Origin: Actinomycetota bacterium
GTDB lineage: Bacteria; Actinomycetota; Acidimicrobiia; Spongiisociales; UBA5794
Direction: 5' to 3'
Length of the DNA: 15,912 bases
NCBI GenBank assembly: GCA_003648875.1
Contig: QMQC01000009.1
Location: forward strand, 1 to 15,912
Positions 1 to 7,892 of this stretch are shown in pieces. A model generated the notes under the pieces. It was not told the origin of the DNA and ran no database searches. It saw nothing but the letters and a program-made list of their open reading frames with translations. Position 1 is the stretch's first letter. Every line of letters begins with the position of its first letter. Made by a program: the position numbers and the translations under genes.

Positions 1-1
1 C

Positions 2-103
2 CTGTACGCGCGCGCTGCATCCTCGGCGTTGATCCTGATCGCTGTATCTGTGTTGCCCGTCTACTACCTTTCGATCAAACCGAAGGACCTGACGGACCGA
101 TGA
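2..103 (+). CDS. ABC transporter permease, C-terminal end only (partial)
   Basis: This is an open frame entering from the left edge and ending at a TGA at 101-103. It encodes about 33 residues: a hydrophobic stretch (SALILIAVSVLPVYYL) followed by a short polar tail ending KPKDLTDR. This is what the last transmembrane helix and cytoplasmic tail of a binding-protein-dependent ABC permease look like. The next gene, an ABC ATPase, starts inside its stop codon (ATGA, 4-base overlap), so the two are translationally coupled and almost certainly form one importer. The family assignment rests mainly on that neighbour; the visible part is too short to name the substrate. Confidence 0.7.
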   Translation: MYARAASSALILIAVSVLPVYYLSIKPKDLTDR

Positions 104-1116
104 CAAATCCAGTTATCTCATTGGACGGAGTGACAGTCCGATACGGCGATATCGCTGCGATCGAAGGCTTCACGCTCGACGTTGAAGAGGGTTCACTCGT
201 GGCGCTCGTCGGACCGTCCGGATGCGGGAAGACAACAGCCCTCAGGGCAATCGCTGGCTTCGAACAGCCGATGACGGGCACGATCACCATCCGAGGTGAC
301 GTCGTTTCCGGGGACACCAGAATGGTCGCCCCAGAGCACAGAAACGTCGGAATGGTGTTCCAGGAGTACGCGCTTTTTCCACACATCTCCGTCGCGGAGA
401 ACGTCGGATACGGGGTACGCGGCTCCGATCGGGTCCGGAGAGTCGAAGAGGTACTTGATCTCGTCGGGCTCGACAACCACGGCGACCGGTTCCCTCACGA
501 GTTGTCCGGCGGTGAACAACAGAGGGTCGCTCTGGCCAGAGCACTCGCACCCGAGCCAGATGTCGTGCTACTCGACGAGCCGTTCTCGAATCTGGATGCC
601 CCACAACGAGAGCGAATGCGGCGAGAACTCCGCAAGATCCTCAAGACTGCCCGTGTCACGGCGATCTTCGTTACCCATGATCAAGCCGAGGCACTCGCCA
701 TTGCCGACGTGATCGCCGTCATGCGAGAGGGACACATCCGCCAGGTCGGCGAGCCGGACGATGTGTATGCGACACCCGTGAGTCCATGGGTCGCCAAGTT
801 TCTTGGCGATGCTGTGTTGTTCGACGGCACGGTCTCCAACGGATCGGTGCCGACGGTTCTCGGATCAGTGCCGACCGTCCTCCCCGAAGGAACAGACGCG
901 AGGGTGATGATCCGACCCGAATGGATCATGCCATCAACAACCGAAACCGGAACCGGACTGGTGATCGACAGGGAGTTCTACGGCCACGACCAACGCGTCG
1001 AGATCGAACTCGACGAGGGAGCCATCATCGAAGCGCTCGTGCCGACCCGCAAAGCGATCCATGTCGGTGACAGGGTCGACATCGAACTTGCAGACTCGAT
1101 CGTCTACGAGGTATGA
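100..1116 (+). CDS. ABC transporter ATP-binding protein (Fe3+/polyamine-type importer ATPase with TOBE domain)
   Basis: A 338-residue cytoplasmic ATPase that would power a binding-protein-dependent importer. The nucleotide-binding domain is complete: Walker A GPSGCGKT at 38-45, Q-loop Gln88 in VFQEYALFPH, signature LSGGEQQ at 135-141, Walker B VVLLDE at 155-160, D-loop SNLD at 163-166 and H-loop His193. A C-terminal region of about 100 residues (from about 238) looks like a TOBE domain, as in FbpC, PotA and CysA-like ATPases. The Q-loop and signature context resemble ferric-iron transporters (FbpC/AfuC) most closely, but substrate cannot be fixed from the ATPase alone. The ATG lies within the permease stop codon. 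The TOBE part contains a duplicated heptapeptide (GSVPTVL twice, residues 248-261). The gene is convergent with the nuo operon and functionally unrelated to it. Confidence 0.93.
   Translation: MTNPVISLDGVTVRYGDIAAIEGFTLDVEEGSLVALVGPSGCGKTTALRAIAGFEQPMTGTITIRGDVVSGDTRMVAPEHRNVGMVFQEYALFPHISVAENVGYGVRGSDRVRRVEEVLDLVGLDNHGDRFPHELSGGEQQRVALARALAPEPDVVLLDEPFSNLDAPQRERMRRELRKILKTARVTAIFVTHDQAEALAIADVIAVMREGHIRQVGEPDDVYATPVSPWVAKFLGDAVLFDGTVSNGSVPTVLGSVPTVLPEGTDARVMIRPEWIMPSTTETGTGLVIDREFYGHDQRVEIELDEGAIIEALVPTRKAIHVGDRVDIELADSIVYEV
841..882 (+). repeat. Degenerate 21-bp tandem repeat inside the ABC ATPase gene
   Basis: Two adjacent 21-base units (841-861 and 862-882) differ at only three third-codon positions and each encode GSVPTVL. 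The repeat keeps the reading frame and sits at the start of the TOBE domain. It looks like an older in-frame duplication that has picked up silent changes. Confidence 0.7.
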
Positions 1117-1188
1117 GCAGCTCGCTTCTGACATGTGACCGGCCCAGCCGCGGTTCATGCCATCCTCGGAGCGCATCACCTCAAGCAT

Positions 1189-1229
1189 GAGCGAACGGAC
1201 AGAAACCACCCCCGGATCCGTGATCGCTC
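1189..1229. terminator. Imperfect hairpin between convergent genes (weak terminator candidate)
   Basis: The left arm GAGCGAACGGA (1189-1199) pairs with TCCGT (1217-1221) and TCGCTC (1224-1229), giving 11 pairs with a 2-base bulge and a 17-base loop. It lies in the 115-base gap between the stop codons of the ABC ATPase gene (plus strand) and the bactofilin-like gene (minus strand), where a bidirectional terminator would be expected. There is no T-tract on either side, so it does not fit a classic intrinsic terminator. Chance pairing in GC-rich DNA is possible. I see nothing else in this gap. Confidence 0.25.
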
Positions 1230-1231
1230 GC

Positions 1232-2680
1232 CTAATGCGTGGGCAGGCCCCAGTCATCCGTATCCGGCTCCGGCTCCGGGTCTTCAGGCGGAGCATCCGC
1301 GCGATCCTCTGATCCTGCCTCTGGCTCAAGTTCGACATCGTCTTCCAGCTCGGAAGCTGGCTCAGGCTCAGGCTCAAGTTCGACATCGTCTTCCAGCTCG
1401 GAAGCTGGCTCAGGCTCTGGCTCAGGGGCGGGCTCGTGCCTTGGTGCGAACGGCGGTTCCCAGTCGGGCGGGATTTCCTCCTCGACGATCATGGATGCAG
1501 GGAGCAGAACCGCAGGCGTTGGATCGTCGCGGCGTGCGGCAGCAAGTCCCATCACCCATGCCCCGATGCCCCACACAAGACCGATCAGGTACAGGAAGCC
1601 ACCGATCACGGGAATCAACCAGATCCCCAGGCGCCACAGAACAGCTCCGAGGACGAACGCTCCAAAGAGGCCGCCACGGTTGATCAGTATTCGGTTTCCG
1701 AGTGCCGTCACGGCAGGAACCGGACCGATGATGAACGCAACTCCACCGATCAGGACACCGACCGCGGCAAGGGGCAGTCCGACAAGCGTCATCGCAAGAA
1801 TCACGATGGCTGCCGGGACCACGATCACCGTGCCGAGTCCGACCAGGAACGAACGGATGGGCTTGCGGAGTATCGAACCGACTGCCCTGCTGCCAGATCC
1901 TCGAAAGATCCACAAGGAGACAATTCCGGCAACCAGGAACCCGAGGAAGCTGATGACCGTGACAAGACTGAGGATGACCCCGTAGACGAAGTTGCCCCTC
2001 GTGGGGAGCCGCGTGATGGTCCCGGTGATTCGAGCGGATGGATCGATGTCAGCTTCCGAAGGGGATCGATACAGAACGTCACCACCTCCCTCGGCGCTGC
2101 GCTCAACGTCGAGACCCTGCGTAGCGACATCAACGTCGCCACCGACGGTGCCTGCGATGGTCATCCGCATCGTACGACCACGCACGTCCCGCCCGATGTC
2201 CCCACGTACGGTCAGCGCGCCACCGAAGGCCATCACATCGCGCCCGACAACACCCGTTGGATCCAAGACGATGGAAGCCGCACCGATGAACACATCTCTG
2301 TCGACGGTTCCGGCCAGACGCACGCTTCCAGCAGTACCCCGGAGCGAGCCGCCGATCCTCGCTCCGTCGGCAAGGGTCACATTGCCAACTGAGAAGACGG
2401 TCACCGATCCGGTGACCTCGCCAGTGATGGTGAGACTCCCTGAGAAGATGGTGACGTCTCCATCCACGACGCCTTCGATGTGTCCCGAGGTTGCCGTGAC
2501 GTACTGGTCCTCGGTGACAGTGTCGTCCTCGCCAACGATGTACCGATCAGTGGTGACCAGAGCGCCGAGCGAAGTGAGCGATGGGAGCAGCACCGCGAGC
2601 ACAGCAACGGCCCCGAGCGCGAAGTGCCGGGTCTTCGGGAGGACTCTTCGATCAGAATGGGAGTGCTTCACGTACCACAT
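1232..2680 (-). CDS. Membrane protein with bactofilin-like beta-repeat domain and acidic Pro/Glu tail
   Basis: A 482-residue protein that I recognise only by architecture. Residues 20-42 form a signal peptide or first membrane anchor. Residues about 60-222 are Gly/Val-rich imperfect repeats with motifs such as GVVDGDV, GTVDRDV and GTVGGDV, as in bactofilin/polymer-forming beta-helix proteins. Five hydrophobic segments follow at about 232-258, 277-300, 302-325, 337-352 and 353-380. Basic residues fall in the loops at 259-277 and 329-336 and just after 380, so the positive-inside rule puts the beta domain outside and the tail in the cytoplasm. Residues about 383-482 are a disordered-looking acidic Pro/Glu tail with a 16-residue unit repeated in tandem. 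The chosen ATG overlaps nuoN by 29 bases and has no clear ribosome binding site; a GTG three codons downstream is an alternative. It is probably co-transcribed with nuo. A role in envelope organisation is a guess. Confidence 0.8.
   Translation of the reverse strand: MWYVKHSHSDRRVLPKTRHFALGAVAVLAVLLPSLTSLGALVTTDRYIVGEDDTVTEDQYVTATSGHIEGVVDGDVTIFSGSLTITGEVTGSVTVFSVGNVTLADGARIGGSLRGTAGSVRLAGTVDRDVFIGAASIVLDPTGVVGRDVMAFGGALTVRGDIGRDVRGRTMRMTIAGTVGGDVDVATQGLDVERSAEGGGDVLYRSPSEADIDPSARITGTITRLPTRGNFVYGVILSLVTVISFLGFLVAGIVSLWIFRGSGSRAVGSILRKPIRSFLVGLGTVIVVPAAIVILAMTLVGLPLAAVGVLIGGVAFIIGPVPAVTALGNRILINRGGLFGAFVLGAVLWRLGIWLIPVIGGFLYLIGLVWGIGAWVMGLAAARRDDPTPAVLLPASMIVEEEIPPDWEPPFAPRHEPAPEPEPEPASELEDDVELEPEPEPASELEDDVELEPEAGSEDRADAPPEDPEPEPDTDDWGLPTH
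1323..1418 (-). repeat. 48-bp tandem duplication in the acidic tail coding region
   Basis: Two head-to-tail copies (1323-1370 and 1371-1418) are identical over 47 bases and differ only at the last base. Each encodes the 16-residue unit EPEPEPASELEDDVEL on the minus strand. The near identity, including third codon positions, points to recent slippage or unequal exchange. The frame is kept. Confidence 0.95.
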
Positions 2681-4130
2681 CTAGTAGCGGCCATGGCACA
2701 ATACCGAACAGAACGGTCGCGACGGCGGAGATTACGATCGCGAACCTTGCAGACAGACTCGGATCGATCTCGCGATCGTCGTCATCGCCCGATGAGAAGA
2801 TCCCCGAAACGACCCGCAGGTAGAACGCAAAGCCGACCACGGTCGTCAACGTGCCGATGACGACGAGCCACATGTACCCAGCCTCGCCCGCAACCACGAA
2901 TGCAAAGACCTTGCCAACGAATCCGGCAAAGAACGGCATTCCCGACATCCCGAACATGATGATCGCAAGGAGCCAACCCATCTCCGGAGATCTCTTCGCG
3001 AGTCCTTTGAACGAGTCGATCGGTGCCGCTGTCGAAGCTGGTCCACACACCACGGAAACAATTGTGAACGCACCGACGATCATGAAGGCATAGGTGGAGA
3101 CATAGAACCACATCGGCGGGATACCTCTGATCCCGCCGACCATCGCAGCAAGCAGGTACCCCGAATGGGCAACTCCCGAATATGCGAGGAGTCGCTTGAG
3201 GTCCGTCTGCACAAGGGCCATGGTCGTGCCCACGATCATCGAGATCGCAGCGACCACGGCAACTATGGGTACCCAGACGTCGGTCTGGGAGACGAACCCG
3301 CCAATGAATATTCGGGCGAGCGCCGCGAATCCTGCGATCTTGACGCCAGCCGCCATGAGACCGACCGCTCCACTGGGCGCACCCTGATAGACGTCCGGTG
3401 CCCACTGGTGGAACGGCGCCGCTGAGATCTTGAAGAAGAGGCCCACAAACATCAGCGCAAGGCCTGCAAGGAGGATGCCGGGCTCTGTGATGATCGTGAT
3501 CGAGAAGAAGTCCCTGATCGAGTTGACTCCATAGATCGAGAGGGATCCGGTTGCTGCGAATGTGAGCGCGACTCCATATAGGAACATCGCCGACGCAAGG
3601 GATCCGAGGAGAAAGTACTTGAGTGCGGACTCGTCCGACTTGCGCGAGCCTCTGATGAATCCGGCGAGAACGTAGAAGCTGATCGACGCGGTCTCGAGAC
3701 CGATGAAGATCACGACCAGATTGGGTGTCACCGTCATCATGTGCAAACCCGCCACGGCAAGCAGGGTCAATGCAACAAACTCAGAGGATCGCTTGCCGAG
3801 GCTTGCAACAAGATCCCACGATCCGAGCAAGGCCACGAACCCGACAAGCCCAAGCACGATGGCGGCGAAGGCTGAAAGCCCATCCATCACGACCATCGGC
3901 GAACGCATGATCTCGAGTTCCTGGGTCGAGAAGAAGAATCCTCCTGATCCCTCAGAGACGGCACGCCACTGGAGAACGCCTGCTCCTGCAGAAGCCAGGA
4001 AGGTGACGCCTGCTATGGGTGCCCACACTCTTCGCTGCTTCCCAGCAATCACTCCGACAAGCAGGACCAGGAGTGCTCCGGCGAGTTGGATCACTTCGAA
4101 GGCAACGGGGAGGAACGATGCGTTCTGCAT
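2652..4130 (-). CDS. nuoN: NADH-quinone oxidoreductase subunit N
   Basis: A 492-residue antiporter-like subunit of the complex I membrane arm, proton-translocating and the last nuo gene in this operon. It is hydrophobic throughout, with multiple helices. Family proton-path residues are present: Glu146 in LETASISFYVL, Lys234 in FFKISAAPFHQWAPDVYQG, Lys264 in AGVKIAGF and Lys407 in FAGFVGKVFAF; these match E. coli Glu133, Lys217, Lys247 and Lys395 by motif. The QTDLKRLLAYSGVAHSGY block (308-325) is also typical. The start ATG shares its A with the nuoM stop (TGATG), and a GAGGAGGG ribosome binding site lies just upstream. The 3' end overlaps the next gene by 29 bases. The length is usual for NuoN. 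Confidence 0.97.
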   Translation of the reverse strand: MQNASFLPVAFEVIQLAGALLVLLVGVIAGKQRRVWAPIAGVTFLASAGAGVLQWRAVSEGSGGFFFSTQELEIMRSPMVVMDGLSAFAAIVLGLVGFVALLGSWDLVASLGKRSSEFVALTLLAVAGLHMMTVTPNLVVIFIGLETASISFYVLAGFIRGSRKSDESALKYFLLGSLASAMFLYGVALTFAATGSLSIYGVNSIRDFFSITIITEPGILLAGLALMFVGLFFKISAAPFHQWAPDVYQGAPSGAVGLMAAGVKIAGFAALARIFIGGFVSQTDVWVPIVAVVAAISMIVGTTMALVQTDLKRLLAYSGVAHSGYLLAAMVGGIRGIPPMWFYVSTYAFMIVGAFTIVSVVCGPASTAAPIDSFKGLAKRSPEMGWLLAIIMFGMSGMPFFAGFVGKVFAFVVAGEAGYMWLVVIGTLTTVVGFAFYLRVVSGIFSSGDDDDREIDPSLSARFAIVISAVATVLFGIVPWPLLDVVREALPF

Positions 4131-5710
4131 CAGCCCTCCTCTCCGTCGTCGTGGTCGCTGACTTCGCGTTCCGCCTCATAATCGATGTCGACCAGGTCGG
4201 ATACTCTGGCGAATTCGGGTACCTCGAACTCTGTCTCGGCCTCGATGCGGTCGAGGATGATCTCCACACTGGGCTCGACTCGATCGAACACAGGCTTCGG
4301 GTACACGCCTATCCCGATGATCAGCACGATCAACGGGGCCAGGATGGCGACCTCCCTGAATCCCAGATCCTTCAATCCCTCGAGCTTCGAGTTGGTCACT
4401 GGACCTGTGAACACCCGCTCGTATGCCCACAGCAGATAGATCGCAGCGAGGATCACACCAGAACCGGCAATGATCGTGAGGACGGGCAAGCTCAGATACG
4501 CACCGATCAGAATCGTGAATTCCCCGATGAATCCGGAGAGCCCCGGCAAGCCGGCAGAGGCAAAGGCTGAGAAAAGGAAGATGCCCGCATACACCGGCAT
4601 CACCTTGGCGAGGCCGCCGTAGTCAGCGATCTTCCTGGTGTGTGTGCGTTCATAGACCATGCCGATGAGCAGGAACAATGCACCGGTGGTGAGTCCATGG
4701 CTGATCATCAGGACCACCGATCCCGAAAGCCCCTGTGTTGTGAGGGCAAAGGTGCCGAGAACGATGAACCCCATGTGACTCACAGACGAGTAGGCGATGA
4801 GACGCTTGATGTCTGGCTGCACGATCGCAACTGCGGCTCCGTACACGATCCCGATCACGCCGAGTATGGCAAGAGGGATCGCCAGGTCGACGGCAGCTTG
4901 TGGGAACAGCGTGAGGTTGAACCGCAAGAATCCGTACGTACCCATCTTGAGCAGAACGCCAGCCAGGATGACCGAGCCAGCGGTCGGCGCCTCCGTGTGG
5001 GCGTCAGGCAACCACGTATGGAAGGGGAACAGTGGAATCTTGATCGCAAAGGCAATCGCAAAGCCGACGAAGAGTGCGAGTTCGGTGGTCGAACTGAACT
5101 CGACCGAGAGCATGTTCCTGAAGTCGAAGTTGACAAGCGTGCCGAGTTGCTCACCGGTGAGAACACCGAGAGCAACGATCGATGCAAGGAGAAACGCAGA
5201 CCCGACCGCTGTGAACAGCACGAACTTGAGAGACGCATATGCACGATTCTCCGATCCCCACATCGAGATCAGCAAGTACATGGGGATCAGCACGATCTCA
5301 AAGAACGCAAAGAACACGAAGAGGTCAAGTGAGAGGAAGACACCGAGCACACCCGTTTCGAGGATGAGCATCAGAACCATGTAGGTCTTCGCTCTGTCGG
5401 TGATCGAGTGGGATGCCGCGATGCTGATAGGGAAGAGCAGCGCTGTGAGCACGACCATGAAGAGGGAGATCCCGTCAACGGCGAGCGTCCAAGAGATTCC
5501 GAACGATTCCACGAGCACGATGTGCTCGCCGAACTGGAAGGAGGCATCTCCCGCATTGAAGTACCAGAGGATGTGGAGAGCAGCTGCCAGGGGCGGGATC
5601 GACATCGCAAGAGCTATTGGATACACCAGTTCGGTTCGATGCCTAGGCAGCAGACCGACAACGATGGCGCCGACCAACGGGAGGACGATGAGGATGCTGA
5701 GAACGGGCAT
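4130..5710 (-). CDS. nuoM: NADH-quinone oxidoreductase subunit M
   Basis: A 526-residue antiporter-like proton-pumping subunit in the membrane arm of complex I, placed between NuoL and NuoN. Key residues are visible: Glu138 in FFEIVLIPMYLLISMWG, Lys224 in FAIKIPLFPFHTWLPDAH, Lys255 in LLKMGTYGFLRF and Glu397 in GFIGEFTIL. A Glu rather than Lys in that last helix is the NuoM hallmark. After the final helix (about 453-470) comes an unusual polar tail of about 55 residues (471-526), rich in Asp and Glu and ending in DHDDGEEG. The ATG overlaps the nuoL stop by one base, and a strong GGAGGGGGG site precedes it. The tail is presumably on the membrane surface; its role is unknown. Confidence 0.97.
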   Translation of the reverse strand: MPVLSILIVLPLVGAIVVGLLPRHRTELVYPIALAMSIPPLAAALHILWYFNAGDASFQFGEHIVLVESFGISWTLAVDGISLFMVVLTALLFPISIAASHSITDRAKTYMVLMLILETGVLGVFLSLDLFVFFAFFEIVLIPMYLLISMWGSENRAYASLKFVLFTAVGSAFLLASIVALGVLTGEQLGTLVNFDFRNMLSVEFSSTTELALFVGFAIAFAIKIPLFPFHTWLPDAHTEAPTAGSVILAGVLLKMGTYGFLRFNLTLFPQAAVDLAIPLAILGVIGIVYGAAVAIVQPDIKRLIAYSSVSHMGFIVLGTFALTTQGLSGSVVLMISHGLTTGALFLLIGMVYERTHTRKIADYGGLAKVMPVYAGIFLFSAFASAGLPGLSGFIGEFTILIGAYLSLPVLTIIAGSGVILAAIYLLWAYERVFTGPVTNSKLEGLKDLGFREVAILAPLIVLIIGIGVYPKPVFDRVEPSVEIILDRIEAETEFEVPEFARVSDLVDIDYEAEREVSDHDDGEEG

Positions 5711-7584
5711 CAGAACCCCCCTCCGACAACCACGAACACGATGATGAGAATCGCTCCGGCAACGGCGAGAACCCCTGCGTATCCACGAACCTGACCCGTC
5801 TGCATCTTCCCAAGGACCGAGCCAAAACCACTGATTCCGCGCCCGATGCCATGGGCGGCTCCATCGATGACCTTCGGATCCATGGAGTCAGCGGCCCATT
5901 CAGATGCCTTCTTGCCGGGCGCCACGATGGTGCGTCCGTAGATCTCGTCGACGCCGAACGCGAGGAGTGAGCGTTGCCAGAACTTCCCATCCTCGGCAGG
6001 GAGCTCGTCAGTGTTGTACTTGGGCCATGCCCAGGCGATGCCAACGACGGCGACGACAAGTGCAACCGTGGCGAGAATCGAAAACGATCCGAAGGTGAGG
6101 GCTTCGATGTGAGCAACACCCTCGAACGACGACTCGAGGAAGTGTTCGAATGCAAGTCGCACCGGGGTGTTGATCAGACCAACGGATACGGTGAAGAAAC
6201 CGAGGACGACGAGTGGAATCGTCATCGTTGCCGGGGATTCGTGCGGTTGGACGTCGCCACTCCATCTCGGCTTCCCGAGGAACGTCATCACGAACAGCCT
6301 GGTCATGTAGAAAGCAGTGAGCAGAGCGACAAGAAGCCCGACGCCCCACAGCAGGATGAATCCCCCACCCTTTGCGAAGGTCGCCGCGAGTATCTCGTCC
6401 TTCGACCAGAACCCTGAGAACGGGAATATGCCTGAGATCGCAAGCCAAGCTGCGCCCATCGTGATGAACGTGATCGGCATGTTCTTTCGCAGACCACCCA
6501 TCTTCCGCATGTCCTGCTCATCAGCCATGGCGTGGATCACAGACCCAGCACCGAGAAACAGCAACGCTTTGAAGAACGCATGGGTTGTGAGATGGAAGAT
6601 GCCAGCCGTGTAGGCACCCACCCCAACACCAAGAACCATGTAGCCGAGCTGACTGATCGTTGAGTAGGCGAGCACCTTCTTGATGTCTGTCTGGGAGATT
6701 GCGATCAGAGCGGCCAGCAATGCGGTGGCGGTGCCCACGACGGCCACGATCGCTCCAGCCACAGGTGCCATCTCGAACAGAACCGCAGATCTCGCGATCA
6801 TGAACACTCCCGCGGTCACCATCGTTGCTGCGTGTATGAGAGCCGATACCGGCGTCGGACCTTCCATTGCATCCGGCAGCCAGATGTGGAGCGGAAGCTG
6901 GGCGGACTTGCCCGCGGCTCCGACGAACAGGAGCAATGTGATCGCTGTAGCCGTCCCGACCGTGATCGCTGTCGGCGCCGACGCGAAGACCGTGTGGAAG
7001 TCGAATGTGCCGAACGAGATGAAGATGATCATCAGCGCAACGATGAATCCCCAGTCACCGATCCGGTTGACGATGAACGCCTTCTTCCCAGCTGCGGCAG
7101 CCGAGGGCTTTGTGAACCAGAACGAGATGAGCAGGTATGAGGAGAGCCCGACCAGCTCCCATCCGACGAACATCACCGCGTAGTTGGCCGCAAGCACGAG
7201 GATCATCATCGAAGCAATGAACAGGTTCATGAAGGCAAAGAAGCGCGGATACCGCTCATCGCCGCGCATGTAGCCGATCGAGTAGAGATGGATCAACGAA
7301 CCGATTCCCGTCACGATCATCGTCATGAGGGCAGACAACGGGTCCCACAGGATCGCTGCATCGACGCCGATTGCTGGGATCCATGAGAAGAGGTAGATCG
7401 TCTCGGTATGGCCGGAACCGGTGACGAAAGAGAGTGTCGCTGGCACGGCAATCGCCCACGAGATAGCAACGAATCCAAACGCAAGCCATCCCGAGATCGG
7501 TTCACCGATTCTCTTGCCGAACAGCAGATTGATCACCGCTCCCAGGAGTGGTAACGCAACGACGAGCCAGAGAAGATCGGTCAT
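5710..7584 (-). CDS. nuoL: NADH-quinone oxidoreductase subunit L
   Basis: A 624-residue distal antiporter-like subunit of the complex I membrane arm. In this family the C-terminal part forms a long lateral helix along the arm. Conserved features are the YSIGYMRGDERYPRFFAF block (101-118), Glu143 in GWELVGLSSYLLI, Lys226 in GKSAQLPLHIWLPDAMEGP, Lys339 in HAFFKALLFLGAGS and Lys395 in GFWSKDEIL. These are the Glu/Lys proton-path residues of the family, and the lysine in GFWSKDEIL separates it from NuoM. The length is normal for NuoL. The start is two bases after the nuoK TAG stop, with a weak AAGG-type site inside the nuoK end. Its own TGA overlaps the nuoM ATG by one base. Confidence 0.98.
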   Translation of the reverse strand: MTDLLWLVVALPLLGAVINLLFGKRIGEPISGWLAFGFVAISWAIAVPATLSFVTGSGHTETIYLFSWIPAIGVDAAILWDPLSALMTMIVTGIGSLIHLYSIGYMRGDERYPRFFAFMNLFIASMMILVLAANYAVMFVGWELVGLSSYLLISFWFTKPSAAAAGKKAFIVNRIGDWGFIVALMIIFISFGTFDFHTVFASAPTAITVGTATAITLLLFVGAAGKSAQLPLHIWLPDAMEGPTPVSALIHAATMVTAGVFMIARSAVLFEMAPVAGAIVAVVGTATALLAALIAISQTDIKKVLAYSTISQLGYMVLGVGVGAYTAGIFHLTTHAFFKALLFLGAGSVIHAMADEQDMRKMGGLRKNMPITFITMGAAWLAISGIFPFSGFWSKDEILAATFAKGGGFILLWGVGLLVALLTAFYMTRLFVMTFLGKPRWSGDVQPHESPATMTIPLVVLGFFTVSVGLINTPVRLAFEHFLESSFEGVAHIEALTFGSFSILATVALVVAVVGIAWAWPKYNTDELPAEDGKFWQRSLLAFGVDEIYGRTIVAPGKKASEWAADSMDPKVIDGAAHGIGRGISGFGSVLGKMQTGQVRGYAGVLAVAGAILIIVFVVVGGGF

Positions 7585-7586
7585 GC

Positions 7587-7892
7587 CTAACCCTTCATCT
7601 CTGCGAGTTCGTCAACATTCGCGCTCGAGCGTGTGCGGAACACGGCCACGATGATCGCAAGCCCGATGGTTACCTCTGCCGCGGCAACAACCATCACGAA
7701 TACGGCGGCAACCTGACCTTCGATGAGTCCAAGGTCCTTGCTCACGGCAACGAACGTGAGGGTGACAGCGTTGAGCATCAACTCGATGGACATGAACATC
7801 ACGAGGGCGTTGCGACGGATGAGAACGCCAGCGACACCGATCGAGAACAGAGCTGCTCCAAGCAACAGGAACCACGTGACGGTGAGGCTCAT
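7587..7892 (-). CDS. nuoK: NADH-quinone oxidoreductase subunit K
   Basis: A 101-residue, three-helix subunit of the complex I membrane arm that links the quinone-site end to the antiporter-like subunits. Both buried glutamates of the family are present: Glu37 in MSIELMLNAV and Glu73 in AAAEVTIGLAI (E. coli Glu36 and Glu72). The frame stays open further upstream, but those extra residues are arginine-rich and unlike NuoK. The chosen ATG gives the standard length, overlaps the nuoJ stop as ATGA and has an AGGAGG site 7 bases upstream. The tail after helix 3 is short and polar. Confidence 0.97.
   Translation of the reverse strand: MSLTVTWFLLLGAALFSIGVAGVLIRRNALVMFMSIELMLNAVTLTFVAVSKDLGLIEGQVAAVFVMVVAAAEVTIGLAIIVAVFRTRSSANVDELAEMKG

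Noticed and set aside
1217..1229. Possible promoter in the convergent gap
   Set aside because: No recognisable -35/-10 pair, and neither flanking gene reads out of this gap.
1239..1985. Plus-strand Ser/Gly-rich open frame opposite the bactofilin-like gene
   Set aside because: The low-complexity SGSGS stretch is simply the complement of the Glu/Pro repeat tail codons. There is no ribosome binding site or sensible domain.
1436..2392. Plus-strand 318-codon frame rich in Asp, Arg and His
   Set aside because: Antisense to the beta-repeat and membrane region; composition is that of a shadow frame.
4640..5332. Plus-strand 230-codon frame rich in Glu, Arg and His
   Set aside because: Fully antisense to conserved NuoM helices; hydrophobic codons on one strand give charged residues on the other.
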